Positions 53,590-64,000 are shown, numbered from the stretch's first letter. The stretch is DNA of 64,000 nucleotides from Sphingomonas sp. (GCF_019635455.1 NZ_JAHBZJ010000010.1:62001-126000); one strand, 5' to 3'. The notes: generated from the sequence alone by a model not told the origin. Program-made: numbers and translations.

Positions 53590-54707
53590 CGCGAGTCTCC
53601 CGCGCGCAGAAATCCATCGACCACGCGATTGAGTTCGGGCGCGTCGAGCAGGAACGCGTCATGCCCGAACGGCGAGGACAGCTCGACGAAGCTGACCGCC
53701 GCGCCCGCCGCGTTGAGCGCATGGACGATCGCGCGCGATTCGCGGGTGGGGTACAGCCAGTCGGTGTCGAAGCTGACAAGGCAGAAGCGTGTCGCCGTCC
53801 CGCGAAATGCCGCGGCGAGCGTGCCGTCATGTTCCTCGGCCAGATCGAAATAGTCCATCGCGCGGGTGATGTAGAGATAGGCGTTGGCGTCGAACCGATC
53901 GACGAAGCTCAATCCCTGATGCCGCAGATAGGATTCGACCTGGAAATCGGCGTCGAAGCCAAAGCTCTTTGCGTCGCGCGCCTGCAATCGCCGGCCGAAC
54001 TTCTCGGTCAGCCCCGCCTCGGACAGATAGGTGATGTGCGCCGCCATGCGCGCGACCGCCAGTCCCGCAGCCGGCGGATCGCCGTCATAATAGGCGCCGC
54101 CGTTCCACCGCGGATCGGCCATCACCGCCTGTCGCCCGACCTCGTGAAAGGCGATATTCTGTGCCGAATGCCGCGCGGTCGAGGCGATGACCACCGCCGC
54201 CTCGACCCGATCGGGAAAGGTGGCGGGCCAGCTCAGCGCCTGCATGCCGCCCATCGATCCGCCGACCACCGCCTTGAGCCGTGCGACGCCCAGATGGTCG
54301 AGCAGCATCGCCTGGGCGCGGACCATGTCGCGAATGGTGATGACCGGAAACGCCATGCCCCATGGCGTGCCGGTGGCGGGATTGACCGTGGCCGGGCCGG
54401 AACTGCCCATGCAGCTGCCGAGCACGTTCGCGCAGATGATGAAGTGGCGATCGGGGTCGATCGGCCGGCCGGGACCCACCATCCGCGTCCACCAGCCCGG
54501 CTTGCCGGTAATGGGATGCGCCGACGCGACATGCTGGTCGCCGGTCAGCGCGTGACAGATCAGGATCGCATTGCCCGCGTCGTGCGCGAGCGTGCCATAG
54601 GTTTCATACGCGATCTCAACCGGGGACAGCAGCGCGCCGCCGTCGAGGCGCAACGGCCCCGGCAAGGTGACGCGGCGGCCTAGGCCAAGGCGCGGATCCT
54701 CCGACAT
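53586..54707 (-). CDS. metX: Homoserine O-acetyltransferase MetX
   Basis: A 373-residue alpha/beta-hydrolase that acylates homoserine. The nucleophile elbow is [12 protein letters not shown]; the acid and base are in FDTDWLYP and [20 protein letters not shown] and [12 protein letters not shown] are family markers. The ATG at 54707 is used; the longer frame to 54995 runs into the oxidase gene. Confidence 0.95.
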   Translation of the reverse strand: MSEDPRLGLGRRVTLPGPLRLDGGALLSPVEIAYETYGTLAHDAGNAILICHALTGDQHVASAHPITGKPGWWTRMVGPGRPIDPDRHFIICANVLGSCMGSSGPATVNPATGTPWGMAFPVITIRDMVRAQAMLLDHLGVARLKAVVGGSMGGMQALSWPATFPDRVEAAVVIASTARHSAQNIAFHEVGRQAVMADPRWNGGAYYDGDPPAAGLAVARMAAHITYLSEAGLTEKFGRRLQARDAKSFGFDADFQVESYLRHQGLSFVDRFDANAYLYITRAMDYFDLAEEHDGTLAAAFRGTATRFCLVSFDTDWLYPTRESRAIVHALNAAGAAVSFVELSSPFGHDAFLLDAPELNRVVDGFLRAGDSR

Positions 54708-54739
54708 GGCCGCGTGCGTATGCGCGCGGACCGATGCGT

Positions 54740-56311
54740 TCAAGCGGATTGCAGCGGGATCGTCCGTCCCAAAATCGCCTGCGCGGCCAGCCGGCCGGTC
54801 TGCGCGCCCCCGTTCATATAGCCGGGAAAGGCGTCGGAGAGGTGTTCGCCGGCAAAGATCACACGGCCAAGTGCCGGCGCGGACTGGGTAGCGGCGCCGT
54901 CCGCACCCTCGATCCACAGCAGCCGGCCGAACCGGGTCAGATGACCGGGTGGATAGCTGCCATAGGCACCCTGGATGAACGGATCGCGGTGCCACCGGGT
55001 CCGGCGGACGCCACGTCCGTCCCAGGCGCTCGCCATGTCGCCAAGCGCGCCATCGGTCTCGTCGGAATAACGCCGCGCGAGTTCGCCGGGCGATGCGGGA
55101 TCATCGACCTCGTCGCCGCCCAGATACCAGGTCCAGACCGGATCGCCCGCCGCACCCGCGACGCTGCCGTCCCAGCCGCTCGCGCAGCTGCCGCCGGTCT
55201 GCCAGATCTCGCCCCCCGCGCCGATCCGCTCGCGCCAGCGCGGCTGGGCAGCGGCGGCCAGCACCTTTTCGTTCCGGCCAAGGTCCATGGCCGCGATGAA
55301 GCCGCGCCATGCCGGCGGCAGCGGGGTCGCGAAATCGATCCGGCGGGTGACCGGCGCCGGCACCGCGACGATCACCGTCGCCGCGCCGACGACACCGCCA
55401 TCGGTAAAGCCCAGGCGCACGCCGCCGGGCGCACGCTCGACGCGGCGTAGCTGCCGCCCGCGATGGATCGCCCCGGCATGGCGCGCGACCATGGCCGCGA
55501 TCAGCGCGCCGCTGCCGCCTTCGATCAGATAGCGTTCGTCCGATCCGCCCAGAATGTCGGCGCGCGCGCCATCGACGGTCGGCAGGTTGAAGACGAGCGA
55601 CAGCGCAGAGGTGGCGTCCGGCTCCGCGCCATATTCGGTGCGCCCGGTCGTCTCCATCAGGCGGCGCACCCACGGCGCCGGCAGCAGGGCGGCGTGCCGG
55701 TCGAGATATTGCGCGATCGAGATCGAATCGAGTTCGATCAGCGCCGCGCGGTCGCGATCGATCCGGTCGGCATCGGCGCCGATCTGTGCCGCGATCGGGC
55801 GCAACGCGTCGGCCAGTTCGCGGTCGGCGATCACCCGCCCGTCGGCCAGGACGAGCGTGCGGTGTGCATCCCGCTTGCGATCAACCAGCGCGACGCCGAG
55901 CGCGCGGGTGAGGGCGTGCATGTCGTCATGGTCGGTATTGACCAGCTGCGCACCCATTTCGAACATCGTGCCATCGGATGCGCGCACGGTATGGATTCGT
56001 CCGCCGAGGCGCCGCTGCCCCTCGTAGAGCCGGGCATCGACGCCAGCCTCTCGCAGATAGTGAAGCGCCGTCAGCCCGGCGATGCCGCCGCCGATGATCG
56101 CCACGGGACCGGCCGGGGGCCGGGCCGGCGCGGCTGCGGGCATGGTGACGGCGACGCCGGTTGCGGCAAAGCCGCGCAGCAGCGCGCGACGGGTCGCGAC
56201 CGGGCTCGCCGCATGCGGCTGCGCCTCGCCCGATTCGGCAAGGTTGCGTCGCCGCGCCGCCTCAAGCGCCCGCCACAGGAAATCACCGCCTCGCATGCTC
56301 TCGCCATCCAT
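54740..56311 (-). CDS. Flavin-dependent amine oxidase with Tat-like signal
   Basis: A 523-residue FAD enzyme of the monoamine oxidase family. A twin-arginine-like region ([20 protein letters not shown]) near residue 40 is followed by the dinucleotide-binding motif [20 protein letters not shown]. The C-terminal [20 protein letters not shown] is the FAD-covering segment. It lies 32 nt before metX, but its function appears unrelated. The long N-terminal extension before the RR motif is odd. Confidence 0.85.
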   Translation of the reverse strand: MDGESMRGGDFLWRALEAARRRNLAESGEAQPHAASPVATRRALLRGFAATGVAVTMPAAAPARPPAGPVAIIGGGIAGLTALHYLREAGVDARLYEGQRRLGGRIHTVRASDGTMFEMGAQLVNTDHDDMHALTRALGVALVDRKRDAHRTLVLADGRVIADRELADALRPIAAQIGADADRIDRDRAALIELDSISIAQYLDRHAALLPAPWVRRLMETTGRTEYGAEPDATSALSLVFNLPTVDGARADILGGSDERYLIEGGSGALIAAMVARHAGAIHRGRQLRRVERAPGGVRLGFTDGGVVGAATVIVAVPAPVTRRIDFATPLPPAWRGFIAAMDLGRNEKVLAAAAQPRWRERIGAGGEIWQTGGSCASGWDGSVAGAAGDPVWTWYLGGDEVDDPASPGELARRYSDETDGALGDMASAWDGRGVRRTRWHRDPFIQGAYGSYPPGHLTRFGRLLWIEGADGAATQSAPALGRVIFAGEHLSDAFPGYMNGGAQTGRLAAQAILGRTIPLQSA

Positions 56312-56377
56312 CCCTTCGCCTGCCGCTTTAGGGCCATGACCTTGCTATTGGGTAACCGTTCGGCGAAGGGGGGCGCC

Positions 56378-57478
56378 ATGACCGGACCCTCCCCCAAGCC
56401 ATGGATCATGGACATCGCCCCCTATGTGCCGGGCAAGTCGAAGACCGACGATGGCCGCAAGGCGATCAAGCTGTCGTCCAACGAAAACCCGCTCGGCACC
56501 TCGCCGGCGGCGCGCGCCGCCTTTGCCGGCGCGGCGGCGTGTCTGGAGCGCTATCCGGACGCCAGCGGCACCGAATTGCGCGAGGCGCTGGCGGCAAGGC
56601 ACGGGCTGGACCCCGCGCGGATCATCTATGGCAACGGATCGGACGAGGTGCTGCACCTTGCCGCCGGGGCGTTCGCCGGTCCGGGGGACGAGGTCATCTA
56701 CGTCAATTACGGATTTACCGTCTATCCGATCGCGACCAAGCGTGTGGGCGCGACGCCGGTGGTCGCGCCGGACCGGGATTATGCGACCGATGTCGATGCG
56801 ATCCTGGCCAGCGTCACCGATCGGACGCGGATCGTGTTCGTCGCCAATCCCAACAATCCGACCGGAACGCATGCCAGCCGCGCGGAGATCGCGCGGTTGC
56901 ATGCCGGATTGCGCGACGACATCCTGCTTGTGCTCGACCACGCCTATGCCGAATATATCGAGGGCGACGTCGATGACGGCGGCATGGAGCTGGCGAAATC
57001 GGCGCCCAATGTGCTCGTCACGCGCACCTTTTCGAAGATGTACGGGCTTGCCGCCGAACGGATCGGCTGGGGCTATGCGTCGGCGGCGATCATCGAGGCG
57101 ATGCACCGCATCCGCCTGCCCTTTTCGATCACCATCGCCGGCACCGCCGCCGCGCTCGCCGCGCTGAAGGACGAGGCGTTCGTGGCCCATTGCCGGGCGG
57201 AAAACGCCAAATGGCGGCGCTGGTTCACGGACGAGATCGCAAAGCTCGGCAATGCGGGCCTGCGTGCCGTACCCAGCCAGGCGAATTTCGTGCTGGTGCT
57301 GTTCGAGGGCAGGCTGACCGGCGAGGCGGCGTATCACGGGCTGATGGACGCGGGCTATATCGTCCGCTGGCTGCCGGGCCAGGGCCTGCCCCATGGCCTG
57401 CGCATCACCATCGGCAGCGAGGCGGAGACGCGCGCCGTCGTCGATATCTTGCAGCGGCTGGTCGCGCAGGCGCGATGA
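56378..57478 (+). CDS. hisC: Histidinol-phosphate/aromatic aminotransferase
   Basis: A 366-residue PLP enzyme of fold type I. It has [27 protein letters not shown] and [19 protein letters not shown], whose Lys binds PLP. AAGGGGGG lies before the ATG at 56378. It overlaps the TyrA-like gene by 4 nt, so it may mainly transaminate prephenate or aromatic 2-oxo acids instead of histidinol phosphate. Confidence 0.88.
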   Translation: MTGPSPKPWIMDIAPYVPGKSKTDDGRKAIKLSSNENPLGTSPAARAAFAGAAACLERYPDASGTELREALAARHGLDPARIIYGNGSDEVLHLAAGAFAGPGDEVIYVNYGFTVYPIATKRVGATPVVAPDRDYATDVDAILASVTDRTRIVFVANPNNPTGTHASRAEIARLHAGLRDDILLVLDHAYAEYIEGDVDDGGMELAKSAPNVLVTRTFSKMYGLAAERIGWGYASAAIIEAMHRIRLPFSITIAGTAAALAALKDEAFVAHCRAENAKWRRWFTDEIAKLGNAGLRAVPSQANFVLVLFEGRLTGEAAYHGLMDAGYIVRWLPGQGLPHGLRITIGSEAETRAVVDILQRLVAQAR

Positions 57479-58206
57479 AGCGGTTCGGGATCGTCGGGTT
57501 CGGCCGGTTCGGGCAGCTGGCAGCCCAACATCTGTGCGACCATTTCGATGTCGTGGTCCATGACCAGAGCGACATCGCCGCCGCCGCCGAAGGGATCGGG
57601 GTGCGCGCGGGAACGCTGGCCGATGTCGCGTCGTGCGACACGGTGATGCTCGCCGTCCCGGTACAGGCGATGGCGGAGACGATCGCGCTGATCGCGCCGA
57701 TGATCCGTCCCGGCGCGCTGGTCCTGGATGTCGCGTCGGTCAAGATGCTGCCCGCGAAATGGCTGGCCGATGCGTTGCCGCAAAGCGTCGATATCGTCGC
57801 CACCCATCCCCTGTTCGGTCCGCAAAGCGCCCGCAACGGCCTGGCCGGACAGCCGCTCGTCCTCTGCCCCGTCCGCGGCGACGCGCATCATCGGGTCGCG
57901 GCGTTCGGACGCCGGCTGGGCCTCAAGGTCACGATCACCACGGCCGAGGAGCATGACCGGGAGATGGCCTATGTCCAGGCGCTGACCCATCTGATCGGCC
58001 GGGCGCTGGTCAATATCCGGATTCCAGACGAGGCGTTGAAGACCAACAGCTATCAGCATCTGCTGGAGCTGTGCGGACTGATCGGCGACGACAGCAAGGA
58101 GCTGTTCTTTGCGATCCAGACCATGAACCCCCATGCCGCCGACGTGACCCGCCGTTTCCTTGCAGAGGCGAACGACCTGCTGGGGGAGAGCCTGGCCGCG
58201 CGCTGA
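57475..58206 (+). CDS. TyrA-like prephenate/arogenate dehydrogenase
   Basis: A 243-residue NAD(P)-dependent dehydrogenase. The Rossmann motif [16 protein letters not shown] is at the start, [10 protein letters not shown] holds the catalytic His region, and [12 protein letters not shown] follows. It lacks an ACT domain and is shorter than classic TyrA, as in plant-type arogenate dehydrogenases. Coupling to hisC supports tyrosine synthesis. Confidence 0.87.
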   Translation: MKRFGIVGFGRFGQLAAQHLCDHFDVVVHDQSDIAAAAEGIGVRAGTLADVASCDTVMLAVPVQAMAETIALIAPMIRPGALVLDVASVKMLPAKWLADALPQSVDIVATHPLFGPQSARNGLAGQPLVLCPVRGDAHHRVAAFGRRLGLKVTITTAEEHDREMAYVQALTHLIGRALVNIRIPDEALKTNSYQHLLELCGLIGDDSKELFFAIQTMNPHAADVTRRFLAEANDLLGESLAAR

Positions 58207-58209
58207 GCC

Positions 58210-58908
58210 TCAGCCGGGCGCGCCCTGCTCGAGCGCGTTGATGCCGGCATGTACCGCCGCCTCCGCCGCGCGCCGGTCCAGCCCGGGGGCGATCGGCGCG
58301 CCGAACCGAAAGGTGACGGTCCCCGCCCGCTTGTGTCCCTCGCGCGGCCAGACCTTTCCACTGTCGAGCGCGACCGGCACCACCGGCAGCCCGAGCGCGC
58401 GATACAGCCCCGCAAATCCCGAACGCAGGGGCGGCGCCTCGCCCGGCGCAACGCGCGTCCCCTCGGGAAAGATCAGCACCGATCGCCCCTCGCCCCGCGC
58501 CGCCGTTGCCTCGCGCATCATCTGCCGCAGCGCGGTTGCGGAGGCGGTGCGATCGACCACGATCACGCCATAGCGCCGCGCCGCCCAGCCCCAGACCGGA
58601 ATCCGCGCCAGTTCGCGCTTCATCACGATCGCCGGCGCATCCAGCATCCGCGCCAGTGCCAGCGTTTCGTACATCGACTGGTGCTTGGCGGCGTACAGCG
58701 CCGGCCCCGCGGCATGCTGCCCTTCGATCCGCTGTCCGATCCCGGCGATATGGCGCGCCGACCACATCGCGAACCCCGCCCAGCCATTGGCATAGGCCCG
58801 CAACGCGCGGGTTCCGAACAGACCCGCGATCGGCGCACACAGCACGATCGGCACCGACAGGCCGTAAAAGATCGTTGCAAAGGCCAGGCTGCGCAGCCGG
58901 TCAGCCAT
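58210..58908 (-). CDS. plsC: 1-acyl-glycerol-3-phosphate acyltransferase family (PlsC)
   Basis: A 232-residue acyltransferase. The catalytic motif is AAKHQSMYETL, with HX4E in place of HX4D. FPEGTRVAPGEAPP gives the phosphate-binding site. An N-terminal membrane segment is present. It overlaps the DUF218 gene by 8 nt in the ftsEX operon. Confidence 0.88.
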   Translation of the reverse strand: MADRLRSLAFATIFYGLSVPIVLCAPIAGLFGTRALRAYANGWAGFAMWSARHIAGIGQRIEGQHAAGPALYAAKHQSMYETLALARMLDAPAIVMKRELARIPVWGWAARRYGVIVVDRTASATALRQMMREATAARGEGRSVLIFPEGTRVAPGEAPPLRSGFAGLYRALGLPVVPVALDSGKVWPREGHKRAGTVTFRFGAPIAPGLDRRAAEAAVHAGINALEQGAPG

Positions 58909-59452
58909 CGCCGCCGCCGATCAGCAGCACGATCCGCCGCACCAGATATTTGTTATATTCGCGCAACAGCATCGAAAAGCGCGGATTGGTCCGCACTCCG
59001 TCCCCCCGGATTTCGACATCGGCGCCCAGTTCGTAGCGCAGCTCCAGCTTCGCGCGCGGCAGGTGCCAGTCGGCGGTGACCAGCCGAACCGACCTGAATC
59101 CGTGCCGGCGCACCCATTGCGCGGTTTCGTCGGCGTTGGAGCGGGTATCGACCGCGTCATGGCCCAGGTCGATGCAACAACGGAACAGGCGCGGCGATGC
59201 CTTGTACTCGACCGCCAGTTCGATCGGGCGCACGGTCGGATCGGTTCCGGTAATCAGCATCCGCTTCGCCGCCTTGCGGTCGATCAGATAGAGGCCGCGA
59301 TCGATCCGCCCCGGCCCGCCGGTGGGAACCACGATCCCGTCGGTCTTTACCGAATCGTCGAGCGGCTTGCCGAGCGAAAGCATGAACAGCGCGAACCCCA
59401 GCGCCCAGCCAAGCGCCAGCACCGCGCCGACCCGAAGCAGGAACCGGGTCAC
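58901..59452 (-). CDS. YdcF/SanA-like DUF218 protein
   Basis: A 183-residue protein with one N-terminal membrane segment (RVGAVLALGWALGFALFMLS) and the DUF218 core: TDGIVVPTGGPGRIDRGLYL, TRSNADETAQWVRRHGFRSV and VTADWHLPRAKLEL. Family members affect envelope integrity. It overlaps ftsX by 4 nt. Confidence 0.85.
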   Translation of the reverse strand: MTRFLLRVGAVLALGWALGFALFMLSLGKPLDDSVKTDGIVVPTGGPGRIDRGLYLIDRKAAKRMLITGTDPTVRPIELAVEYKASPRLFRCCIDLGHDAVDTRSNADETAQWVRRHGFRSVRLVTADWHLPRAKLELRYELGADVEIRGDGVRTNPRFSMLLREYNKYLVRRIVLLIGGGDG

Positions 59453-60342
59453 AGCGTATGGCCCAAAGTGCGCAGCACGCCGCTACGCGCCGCGAACATC
59501 GCCATCAGCGCGAACAGCAGCGGCAGCGACCCGAGCATGATCCAGTCGGCCTGTCGCAAAGCGACCCCGGCGAGCAGTTCGGACCCCAGTACCGGCGCCT
59601 GCCGCCCCAGCAGCCACACGATCGCCAGCGCCGCCGCCGTGCCGATGACGCCGCCGATCAGCGTGTCGAGCGCGATGCGCCGCTGGAACAGGCGTGCGAC
59701 CTGCCGGTCGGTCGAACCCAGCATGTGCAGGATGGCGATCGAATCGCGATGGTTGTCAAGGCCGGCACGGGCGGCCAGCAGCACGACCGCCGTGGTCGCG
59801 ATCGCCATCAGCAGCACCAGCGCCGCGGCGAACCAGGCCAGCATGTTCAGGAAGCCGGCGACCGGCGACAGCCATTGCGCATGGCGATCGACCTGCGCCC
59901 CAGGAGACACCCCACGCGCCGCCGCGACGACGCGATCGACCAGCGCCGGTTCGCCCGACGCGAGATCGACGTCGATCATCGCCGGCATCGGCAGTTCGGA
60001 GTCATAGCCGGTATCGCCGAGCCAGGGGCGCAGCAGTTCGGCCAGCCGCGCGCGATCCACCTCCTCGACGCGGCGTACCCCCGGTAGCGCGCGCACCCGC
60101 CCGGTGATCGCGGTCACGGCGGCGTCGCGACGGGCGGTGTCCGCCTCGACCAGCTGGATCGTCAGCCGCCCGGCCAGTTCGCGGTCGAGCGAGCGGGTGG
60201 CGCCGGCCATGCCAAGCCCCAGCGCGGCGGCGAGCGTGGTGAGGAACAGCATGATCGTCATGATCCACAGCATCGAACGCGTGCGCCGGCTTTCGTCGAG
60301 CAGGCGGCGTTCGGGGCGGTCGCGATGCAGGGTGAGCTTCAT
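59449..60342 (-). CDS. ftsX: Cell division ABC permease FtsX
   Basis: A 297-residue FtsX with four membrane segments (about 25-45, 165-190, 215-240, 262-285) and an extracellular domain between the first two. It acts with FtsE to activate septal peptidoglycan hydrolases. It overlaps ftsE by 4 nt (ATGA). Confidence 0.92.
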   Translation of the reverse strand: MKLTLHRDRPERRLLDESRRTRSMLWIMTIMLFLTTLAAALGLGMAGATRSLDRELAGRLTIQLVEADTARRDAAVTAITGRVRALPGVRRVEEVDRARLAELLRPWLGDTGYDSELPMPAMIDVDLASGEPALVDRVVAAARGVSPGAQVDRHAQWLSPVAGFLNMLAWFAAALVLLMAIATTAVVLLAARAGLDNHRDSIAILHMLGSTDRQVARLFQRRIALDTLIGGVIGTAAALAIVWLLGRQAPVLGSELLAGVALRQADWIMLGSLPLLFALMAMFAARSGVLRTLGHTL

Positions 60343-61046
60343 GTATCGGCGCTGACCGGCGGAAAGCGCAGCGCGCCGGTGGGATCGTTGAGCCGCCCCC
60401 GCTCGATCCGCATCATGCGCGCGTTGGGGATCCGGTTGAGCAGGTGGAAGTCGTGCGTCGCGACGACCACCGTGGTGCCGAGCCGGTTGAGCGAATCGAA
60501 CAAATGCAGCAGCCGTTCGGCCATGTCGGGATCGACGTTGCCGGTCGGTTCGTCGGCAACCAGCAGTTCGGGCCGGGTAATCACCGCGCGCGCGATCGCG
60601 ATCCGCTGCTGCTCACCGCCCGACAGGGTCGGCGGCTTTGCCCGCCCGCGATCGTTGAGCCCGACCCAGGCCAGCATCTCGCGCACCGGCGCCTCGATCT
60701 CGTTCTCCGGCATGCCCGCGACGCGCAGCGGCAGCGCGATATTGTCATAGGCGGACAGGTGCGGGAGCAGGCGGAAATCCTGAAAGACGACGCCGATCCG
60801 TCGCCGGAATCCGGGCAGGCGCTTTCGCGGCAGCGCGCCGGCATCCTCACCGAACAGGCGGACGATTCCGCGTGTCGGCCGCTGGGCAAGGTACAGCAGC
60901 TTGAGCAGCGACGTCTTGCCCGCACCCGACGCGCCGGTGAGGAAATAAAAGGCGCCGGCCGCCAGCGTGAACGACAGGTCGCTCAGCGTCTCCGCCCCGG
61001 TGCCGTAGCGCAGGCCGACATTTTCGAACTGGACGATATTGGCCAT
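60339..61046 (-). CDS. ftsE: Cell division ATPase FtsE
   Basis: A 235-residue ABC ATPase with Walker A GASGAGKTS, signature LSGGEQQRIAIARA and Walker B LLVADEPTGN. The ATG at 61046 begins the conserved MANIVQFENVGLRYG; the longer frame to 61202 is rejected. It is the first gene of ftsE-ftsX-ydcF-plsC. Confidence 0.95.
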   Translation of the reverse strand: MANIVQFENVGLRYGTGAETLSDLSFTLAAGAFYFLTGASGAGKTSLLKLLYLAQRPTRGIVRLFGEDAGALPRKRLPGFRRRIGVVFQDFRLLPHLSAYDNIALPLRVAGMPENEIEAPVREMLAWVGLNDRGRAKPPTLSGGEQQRIAIARAVITRPELLVADEPTGNVDPDMAERLLHLFDSLNRLGTTVVVATHDFHLLNRIPNARMMRIERGRLNDPTGALRFPPVSADT

Positions 61047-61230
61047 GTGCGCCGGCCTGGCCGCTCCCGAAATCAACTGCCCCCGATTTCCCGAGCCATC
61101 GCACAGGCGCGGAGCAGGCTCAAGCATGGCGGCATGTACCGGCAACGGGGGGTTGCCATTCCGAGTCGGGAGGTGTTTAGATTCGGGATTGCCGCTTCTC
61201 ATATGACCCGTTCGAACAAGTCGTGTCGCG

Positions 61231-61905
61231 ATGATCCTCGAATGCCCCGAATGCCGGACGCGCTATCTTGTCCCCGACACCGCCATCGGCGCGGAGGGGC
61301 GGACGGTGCGTTGCGCCAGCTGCCGCCACAGCTGGCACCAGCTGCCCGAGGGGAAAGTCGCCCAGGCGGCGGCCGATGTCGTCCGGGCGGACGCCTATTC
61401 GGCACCGCGCCCAGCGGAACAGGACGGGCCGCGCGACTATGACCCGTTCGCCCACGAACCGCCGTTCAAGCCGCGCCGGAATCCGGAGAAGCGATGGACG
61501 GCGGCGGCATTCATCGCCGGCCTGTCGATGGCGGTCGGCGCGGTCGCCATCGTCTATTCCGGAGCGCCGGGCATCGCCGCGCAACTGGGCCTGCCGATCG
61601 GCAATGTGCAGACGCCGCTGGTCTTCACCGCGCAATCGGTGGAGCGCAAGCCCCGGCTCAACGGCGGCGAGCTGTTCGTCGTGAGCGGACAGGTGATGAA
61701 CCCGACCAAGACGCGCCAGCGCGTGCCGAATATCCTGGCCGAGCTGCGCGACGGCAACAATTCGATCGTCTATAACTGGACGATCACTCCCGAACCCCGA
61801 TTCCTGCCGCCGGGCGGGAGCCTCGATTTCAACAGCGGCAAGCTGGACGTGCCGCCGACCGGCAAGAGCATCCAGTTCAGCTTTTCGGGCGAAGCCGGCG
61901 AGTGA
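61231..61905 (+). CDS. Zinc-ribbon (MJ0042-type) membrane protein
   Basis: A 224-residue protein. The N-terminal zinc ribbon uses Cys5, Cys8, Cys28 and Cys31 ([28 protein letters not shown]). A membrane segment at about residues 88-110 is followed by a DUF3426-like periplasmic domain ([20 protein letters not shown]). This family sits beside ftsE in many sphingomonads and other alphaproteobacteria. Its 3' end overlaps the convergent MATE gene by 29 nt. Confidence 0.85.
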   Translation: MILECPECRTRYLVPDTAIGAEGRTVRCASCRHSWHQLPEGKVAQAAADVVRADAYSAPRPAEQDGPRDYDPFAHEPPFKPRRNPEKRWTAAAFIAGLSMAVGAVAIVYSGAPGIAAQLGLPIGNVQTPLVFTAQSVERKPRLNGGELFVVSGQVMNPTKTRQRVPNILAELRDGNNSIVYNWTITPEPRFLPPGGSLDFNSGKLDVPPTGKSIQFSFSGEAGE

Positions 61906-63235
61906 CCAGATAGAGCCGCGCGCCGTTGAGCGCGGCCGCGGCGACCATTCCCGATCCCGACGCCCAGACCAGCCCCATCGCGCCCCAGCCGCCATGTACC
62001 AGCCACAGGCCAAGCGCGCCGGTGAGCAGGAAGAAGGCGAGGATTCCGTTCACCCCGGCCGCGACCTGGTCGCCAAGCGATCGCAGCGCATAGACCAGCA
62101 CGACCTGAAGCCCGTCGAACAGGATGAACGGCGCCCACATCGCGAGCATCGTCGCGGCGATCCGATCGACCTGCGCGCTGGCCGGAAAGCCGCTGACGAT
62201 CGCGCCCGGAGCAAAGGTCAGGGGGAGCGCGAGGATGCCGAGCACCACCAGGGCCAGGCAAGCGGCGATCGCCGCGCGCGGGCCGGCGGCCGCGGGTACG
62301 CCCTCGCCCACGGCGTTGCCGACCCGCACCCCCGCCGCCGAACCCAGGCCCAGCGCGAAGGCGAAGGTCACGTTATGGACCGAAAATACGATCTGAAACG
62401 CATGGGTGACATTCTCTCCCAGATGCGTCGATAGGGCGATCAGGATCGAAAAGCCCGCAAGTTCCAGTCCCGAAGCGACCGCCGGCACGAACCCGAAGGC
62501 GAGCAGCGCCCGGACGCCGCGCCACATCGCGGGCGTACCGAAATCGCGCCAGTCGCGGACCCCACGCTCCCGCGCGCGCGGCAAAGTGAGCGCCGCGAGG
62601 GTCATCGCCAGCGCGCCGACGACGGTCGCCGCCACCGTCGCCATCGCCGCGCCCGCAGCGCCCAGCGCCGGCGCGCCGAACTGCCCGGTCGCCAGGATCC
62701 AGGCCAGCACCGCGTTGAACGGCAGGATCGACAAGTTCACCACCATCACCCGGCGGGGACGGCTGACGCCTTCGAGAAAGAAGCTGGCGGCGACGACCAC
62801 CAACTGGAACGGGTAGCCGAGCGCCATGATCCGCACGACATGTGCCGCATCGGGCGCGATTCGCGAATCGACGCCGACACCGCGCAGCATCGGCAACGCG
62901 AAGGCGAACAACACCCCGCCGCTGGCAAGGCCGAGAATCAGCCCACAGACCAGCCCCTGCCGCAGCACCGCGCCGGTGGCCGGCAGATCGCGTGCGCCGT
63001 CGGCGCGCGCGGCGAAGACGAGAATGCCGGTCAGCCAGCCCAGCGCGGCGACGATACCGATAAAGGTCAGCGTGCGGCTGGCGCCGAGCGCGGCCACCTC
63101 ATGGGTCGAGACCAGCCCGACGACGATCACGTCGGTGACGTGCAGGATCGTCCAGTTGAGGCTGGTCAGCACCACCGGCCAGGCCAGAGCGAGGATGCGC
63201 CGCGTCTCGGCAGAGGTATCGGACGAGAGCCACAT
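61877..63235 (-). CDS. MATE-family efflux transporter
   Basis: A 452-residue transporter with twelve hydrophobic segments in two homologous halves ([20 protein letters not shown] in the first; [20 protein letters not shown] in the second). The family exports cationic drugs or metabolites by sodium or proton antiport. No regulator is adjacent. Confidence 0.9.
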   Translation of the reverse strand: MWLSSDTSAETRRILALAWPVVLTSLNWTILHVTDVIVVGLVSTHEVAALGASRTLTFIGIVAALGWLTGILVFAARADGARDLPATGAVLRQGLVCGLILGLASGGVLFAFALPMLRGVGVDSRIAPDAAHVVRIMALGYPFQLVVVAASFFLEGVSRPRRVMVVNLSILPFNAVLAWILATGQFGAPALGAAGAAMATVAATVVGALAMTLAALTLPRARERGVRDWRDFGTPAMWRGVRALLAFGFVPAVASGLELAGFSILIALSTHLGENVTHAFQIVFSVHNVTFAFALGLGSAAGVRVGNAVGEGVPAAAGPRAAIAACLALVVLGILALPLTFAPGAIVSGFPASAQVDRIAATMLAMWAPFILFDGLQVVLVYALRSLGDQVAAGVNGILAFFLLTGALGLWLVHGGWGAMGLVWASGSGMVAAAALNGARLYLVTRRLRPKS

Positions 63236-63363
63236 CGGGCGGCGGCCTTAGCGGGTTGGCGGCACGGTGCAAAGTTCGCCGAAACGCGGCTTGCGCGCCC
63301 CCCTCCCCTTTGCTAGGGGCCGCTGCCTTACCAGCCGCCGGGTCGCCGGCGGAAGAAATCAGT

Positions 63364-63450
63364 GCGGTCGTGGCGGAACTGGTAGACGCGCAACGTTGAG
63401 GTCGTTGTGGGCGAAAGCCCGTGGAAGTTCGAGTCTTCTCGACCGCACCA
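63364..63450 (+). tRNA. tRNA-Leu (GAG)
   Basis: An 87-nt class II tRNA. Acceptor stem GCGGTCG pairs with CGACCGC, and the CCA is encoded. The D arm contains GGTAGACGC; the anticodon stem is CAACG/CGTTG around TTGAGGT, giving anticodon GAG. The variable arm is GTGGGCGAAAGCCCGT, and the T arm has GTTCGAGTC. Upstream TTGCGC and TGCTAGGGG (63291-63319) may be the promoter. Confidence 0.95.
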
Positions 63451-63482
63451 TTTCTCGAAAATCCAGCGAAATTAACCCCTTA

Positions 63483-63525
63483 GGGGGAGCGCTTTGGCGT
63501 GACTGCGGAACCGGCTCGCTCCCCC
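63483..63525. terminator. Hairpin between tRNA-Leu and ssb
   Basis: GGGGGAGCG and CGCTCCCCC form a perfect 9-bp stem around a 25-nt loop, between convergent genes. It could terminate both; no T tract is present. Confidence 0.5.
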
Positions 63526-63592
63526 ACACGGCCACCCAACGCCAGTATCCTATGGGCGACGGGGTAGGGAGCGGGCTGGTGCCGCCCCAAGA

Positions 63593-64000
63593 TCAGAACG
63601 GCACGTCGTCGTCGAGATCGTCGGGGAAGCCGCCACCGCCGCCGCCGCCGTTGCCGCCGCCACGGTTGCCACCGCCATAACCGCCGCCGCCGCGATTGCT
63701 CGACTGGCCGGCGAAATCGTCATTGCCGCCGCCCCAGTCGTCGCGACCGCCGCCGCCCATGCCGCCACCCTGGCCGCCGCCGGGACCATCGAGCATCACC
63801 AGCTTTGCGTCGAAGCCCTGCAACACCACTTCGGTCGAATAGCGGTCATTGCCCGACTGATCCTGCCATTTGCGGGTCTGGAGCTGACCCTCCAGATAGA
63901 CTTTCGATCCCTTGCGCAGATAGCGTTCGGCGACGTTCGCCAACCCTTCCGAAAAGATCGCGACGCTGTGCCATTCGGTGCGCTCCTTGCGCTCGCCGTT
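63593..64000 (-). CDS. ssb: Single-stranded DNA-binding protein (N-terminus beyond window)
   Basis: Partial: the gene enters from beyond position 64000. The visible 135 residues include [20 protein letters not shown] and [20 protein letters not shown], the OB-fold, then a Gly/Asn/Arg-rich linker and the acidic tip DLDDDVPF used for partner binding. The tip confirms the true C-terminus. Confidence 0.96.
   Translation of the reverse strand, partial: NGERKERTEWHSVAIFSEGLANVAERYLRKGSKVYLEGQLQTRKWQDQSGNDRYSTEVVLQGFDAKLVMLDGPGGGQGGGMGGGGRDDWGGGNDDFAGQSSNRGGGGYGGGNRGGGNGGGGGGGFPDDLDDDVPF

Noticed and set aside
54708..54739. SAM riboswitch before metX
   Set aside because: Only 32 nt separate metX from the upstream gene, too short for any known SAM riboswitch.
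55463..57478. 671-aa frame that would extend hisC upstream
   Set aside because: The HisC N-terminus begins at 56378 with a strong ribosome site; the extension is antisense to the amine oxidase.

Overview
The window is chromosomal DNA from a high-GC alphaproteobacterium, most likely a member of the Sphingomonadaceae. Three things point there: the two-piece, circularly permuted tmRNA gene, a gly-rich TonB-dependent receptor of the sphingomonad/caulobacter type, and the pairing of a complex-I accessory subunit (NDUFS4-like) with an otherwise bacterial gene set. Coding density is very high, genes overlap by 1-8 nt in many places, and most antisense ORFs are GC-driven shadows.

1-16.5 kb is a flagellar locus. 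On the minus strand lie flhA with a soluble lytic transglycosylase, then flgN, flgM, flgA and a short MotB-like/MotA-like pair. On the plus strand is the rod-hook-ring operon flgBCDEFGHIJKL followed by a second, full-length motA-motB pair. FlgJ has only the rod-binding domain; the wall-cutting activity is the separate transglycosylase. Three sigma-54 -24/-12 promoters can be read directly, each with CGGCAA-N(4-6)-TTGCCG palindromes at enhancer distance. One of those palindromes lies inside flgN.

16.5-29.8 kb is mixed housekeeping: a TonB-dependent receptor, a GH130-type glycoside phosphorylase, chorismate mutase, a long-chain polyprenyl diphosphate synthase, the HrpB helicase, an NDUFS4-like subunit, a lemA / triple TPM-domain / Nudix operon, mscL, a GNAT enzyme and an Rrf2 regulator.

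29.8-34.0 kb is the most plastic part. It holds ssrA (two-piece tmRNA, tag ANDNEALAIAA), two hairpins with identical loops, a class-C beta-lactamase-like lipoprotein, a second degenerate copy of the 3' end of pnp with its own terminator, a decayed IS5-family transposase, and an orphan helical-repeat protein gene.

34.0-45.9 kb is the rimP-nusA-ylxR-infB-rbfA-tdk-(M50 protease)-truB-rpsO-pnp translation and RNA operon on the minus strand. A RelE/Xre toxin-antitoxin pair is spliced in between infB and rbfA, and the rbfA TTG start lies 2 nt after the antitoxin stop.

45.9-64.0 kb contains a PQQ-type sugar dehydrogenase, two hotdog thioesterases, a response-regulator remnant, a crotonase, a beta-propeller/amidohydrolase fusion, metX-GNAT-metW, a flavin amine oxidase, hisC with a TyrA-like dehydrogenase, an ftsEX-ydcF-plsC operon, a zinc-ribbon membrane protein, a MATE transporter, tRNA-Leu(GAG) and the 3' part of ssb, which is cut by the window end.

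I did not find a new defence or biosynthetic system. The best leads are the flagellar sigma-54 control architecture, the pnp-tail-flanked island and the toxin-antitoxin insertion in the infB operon.
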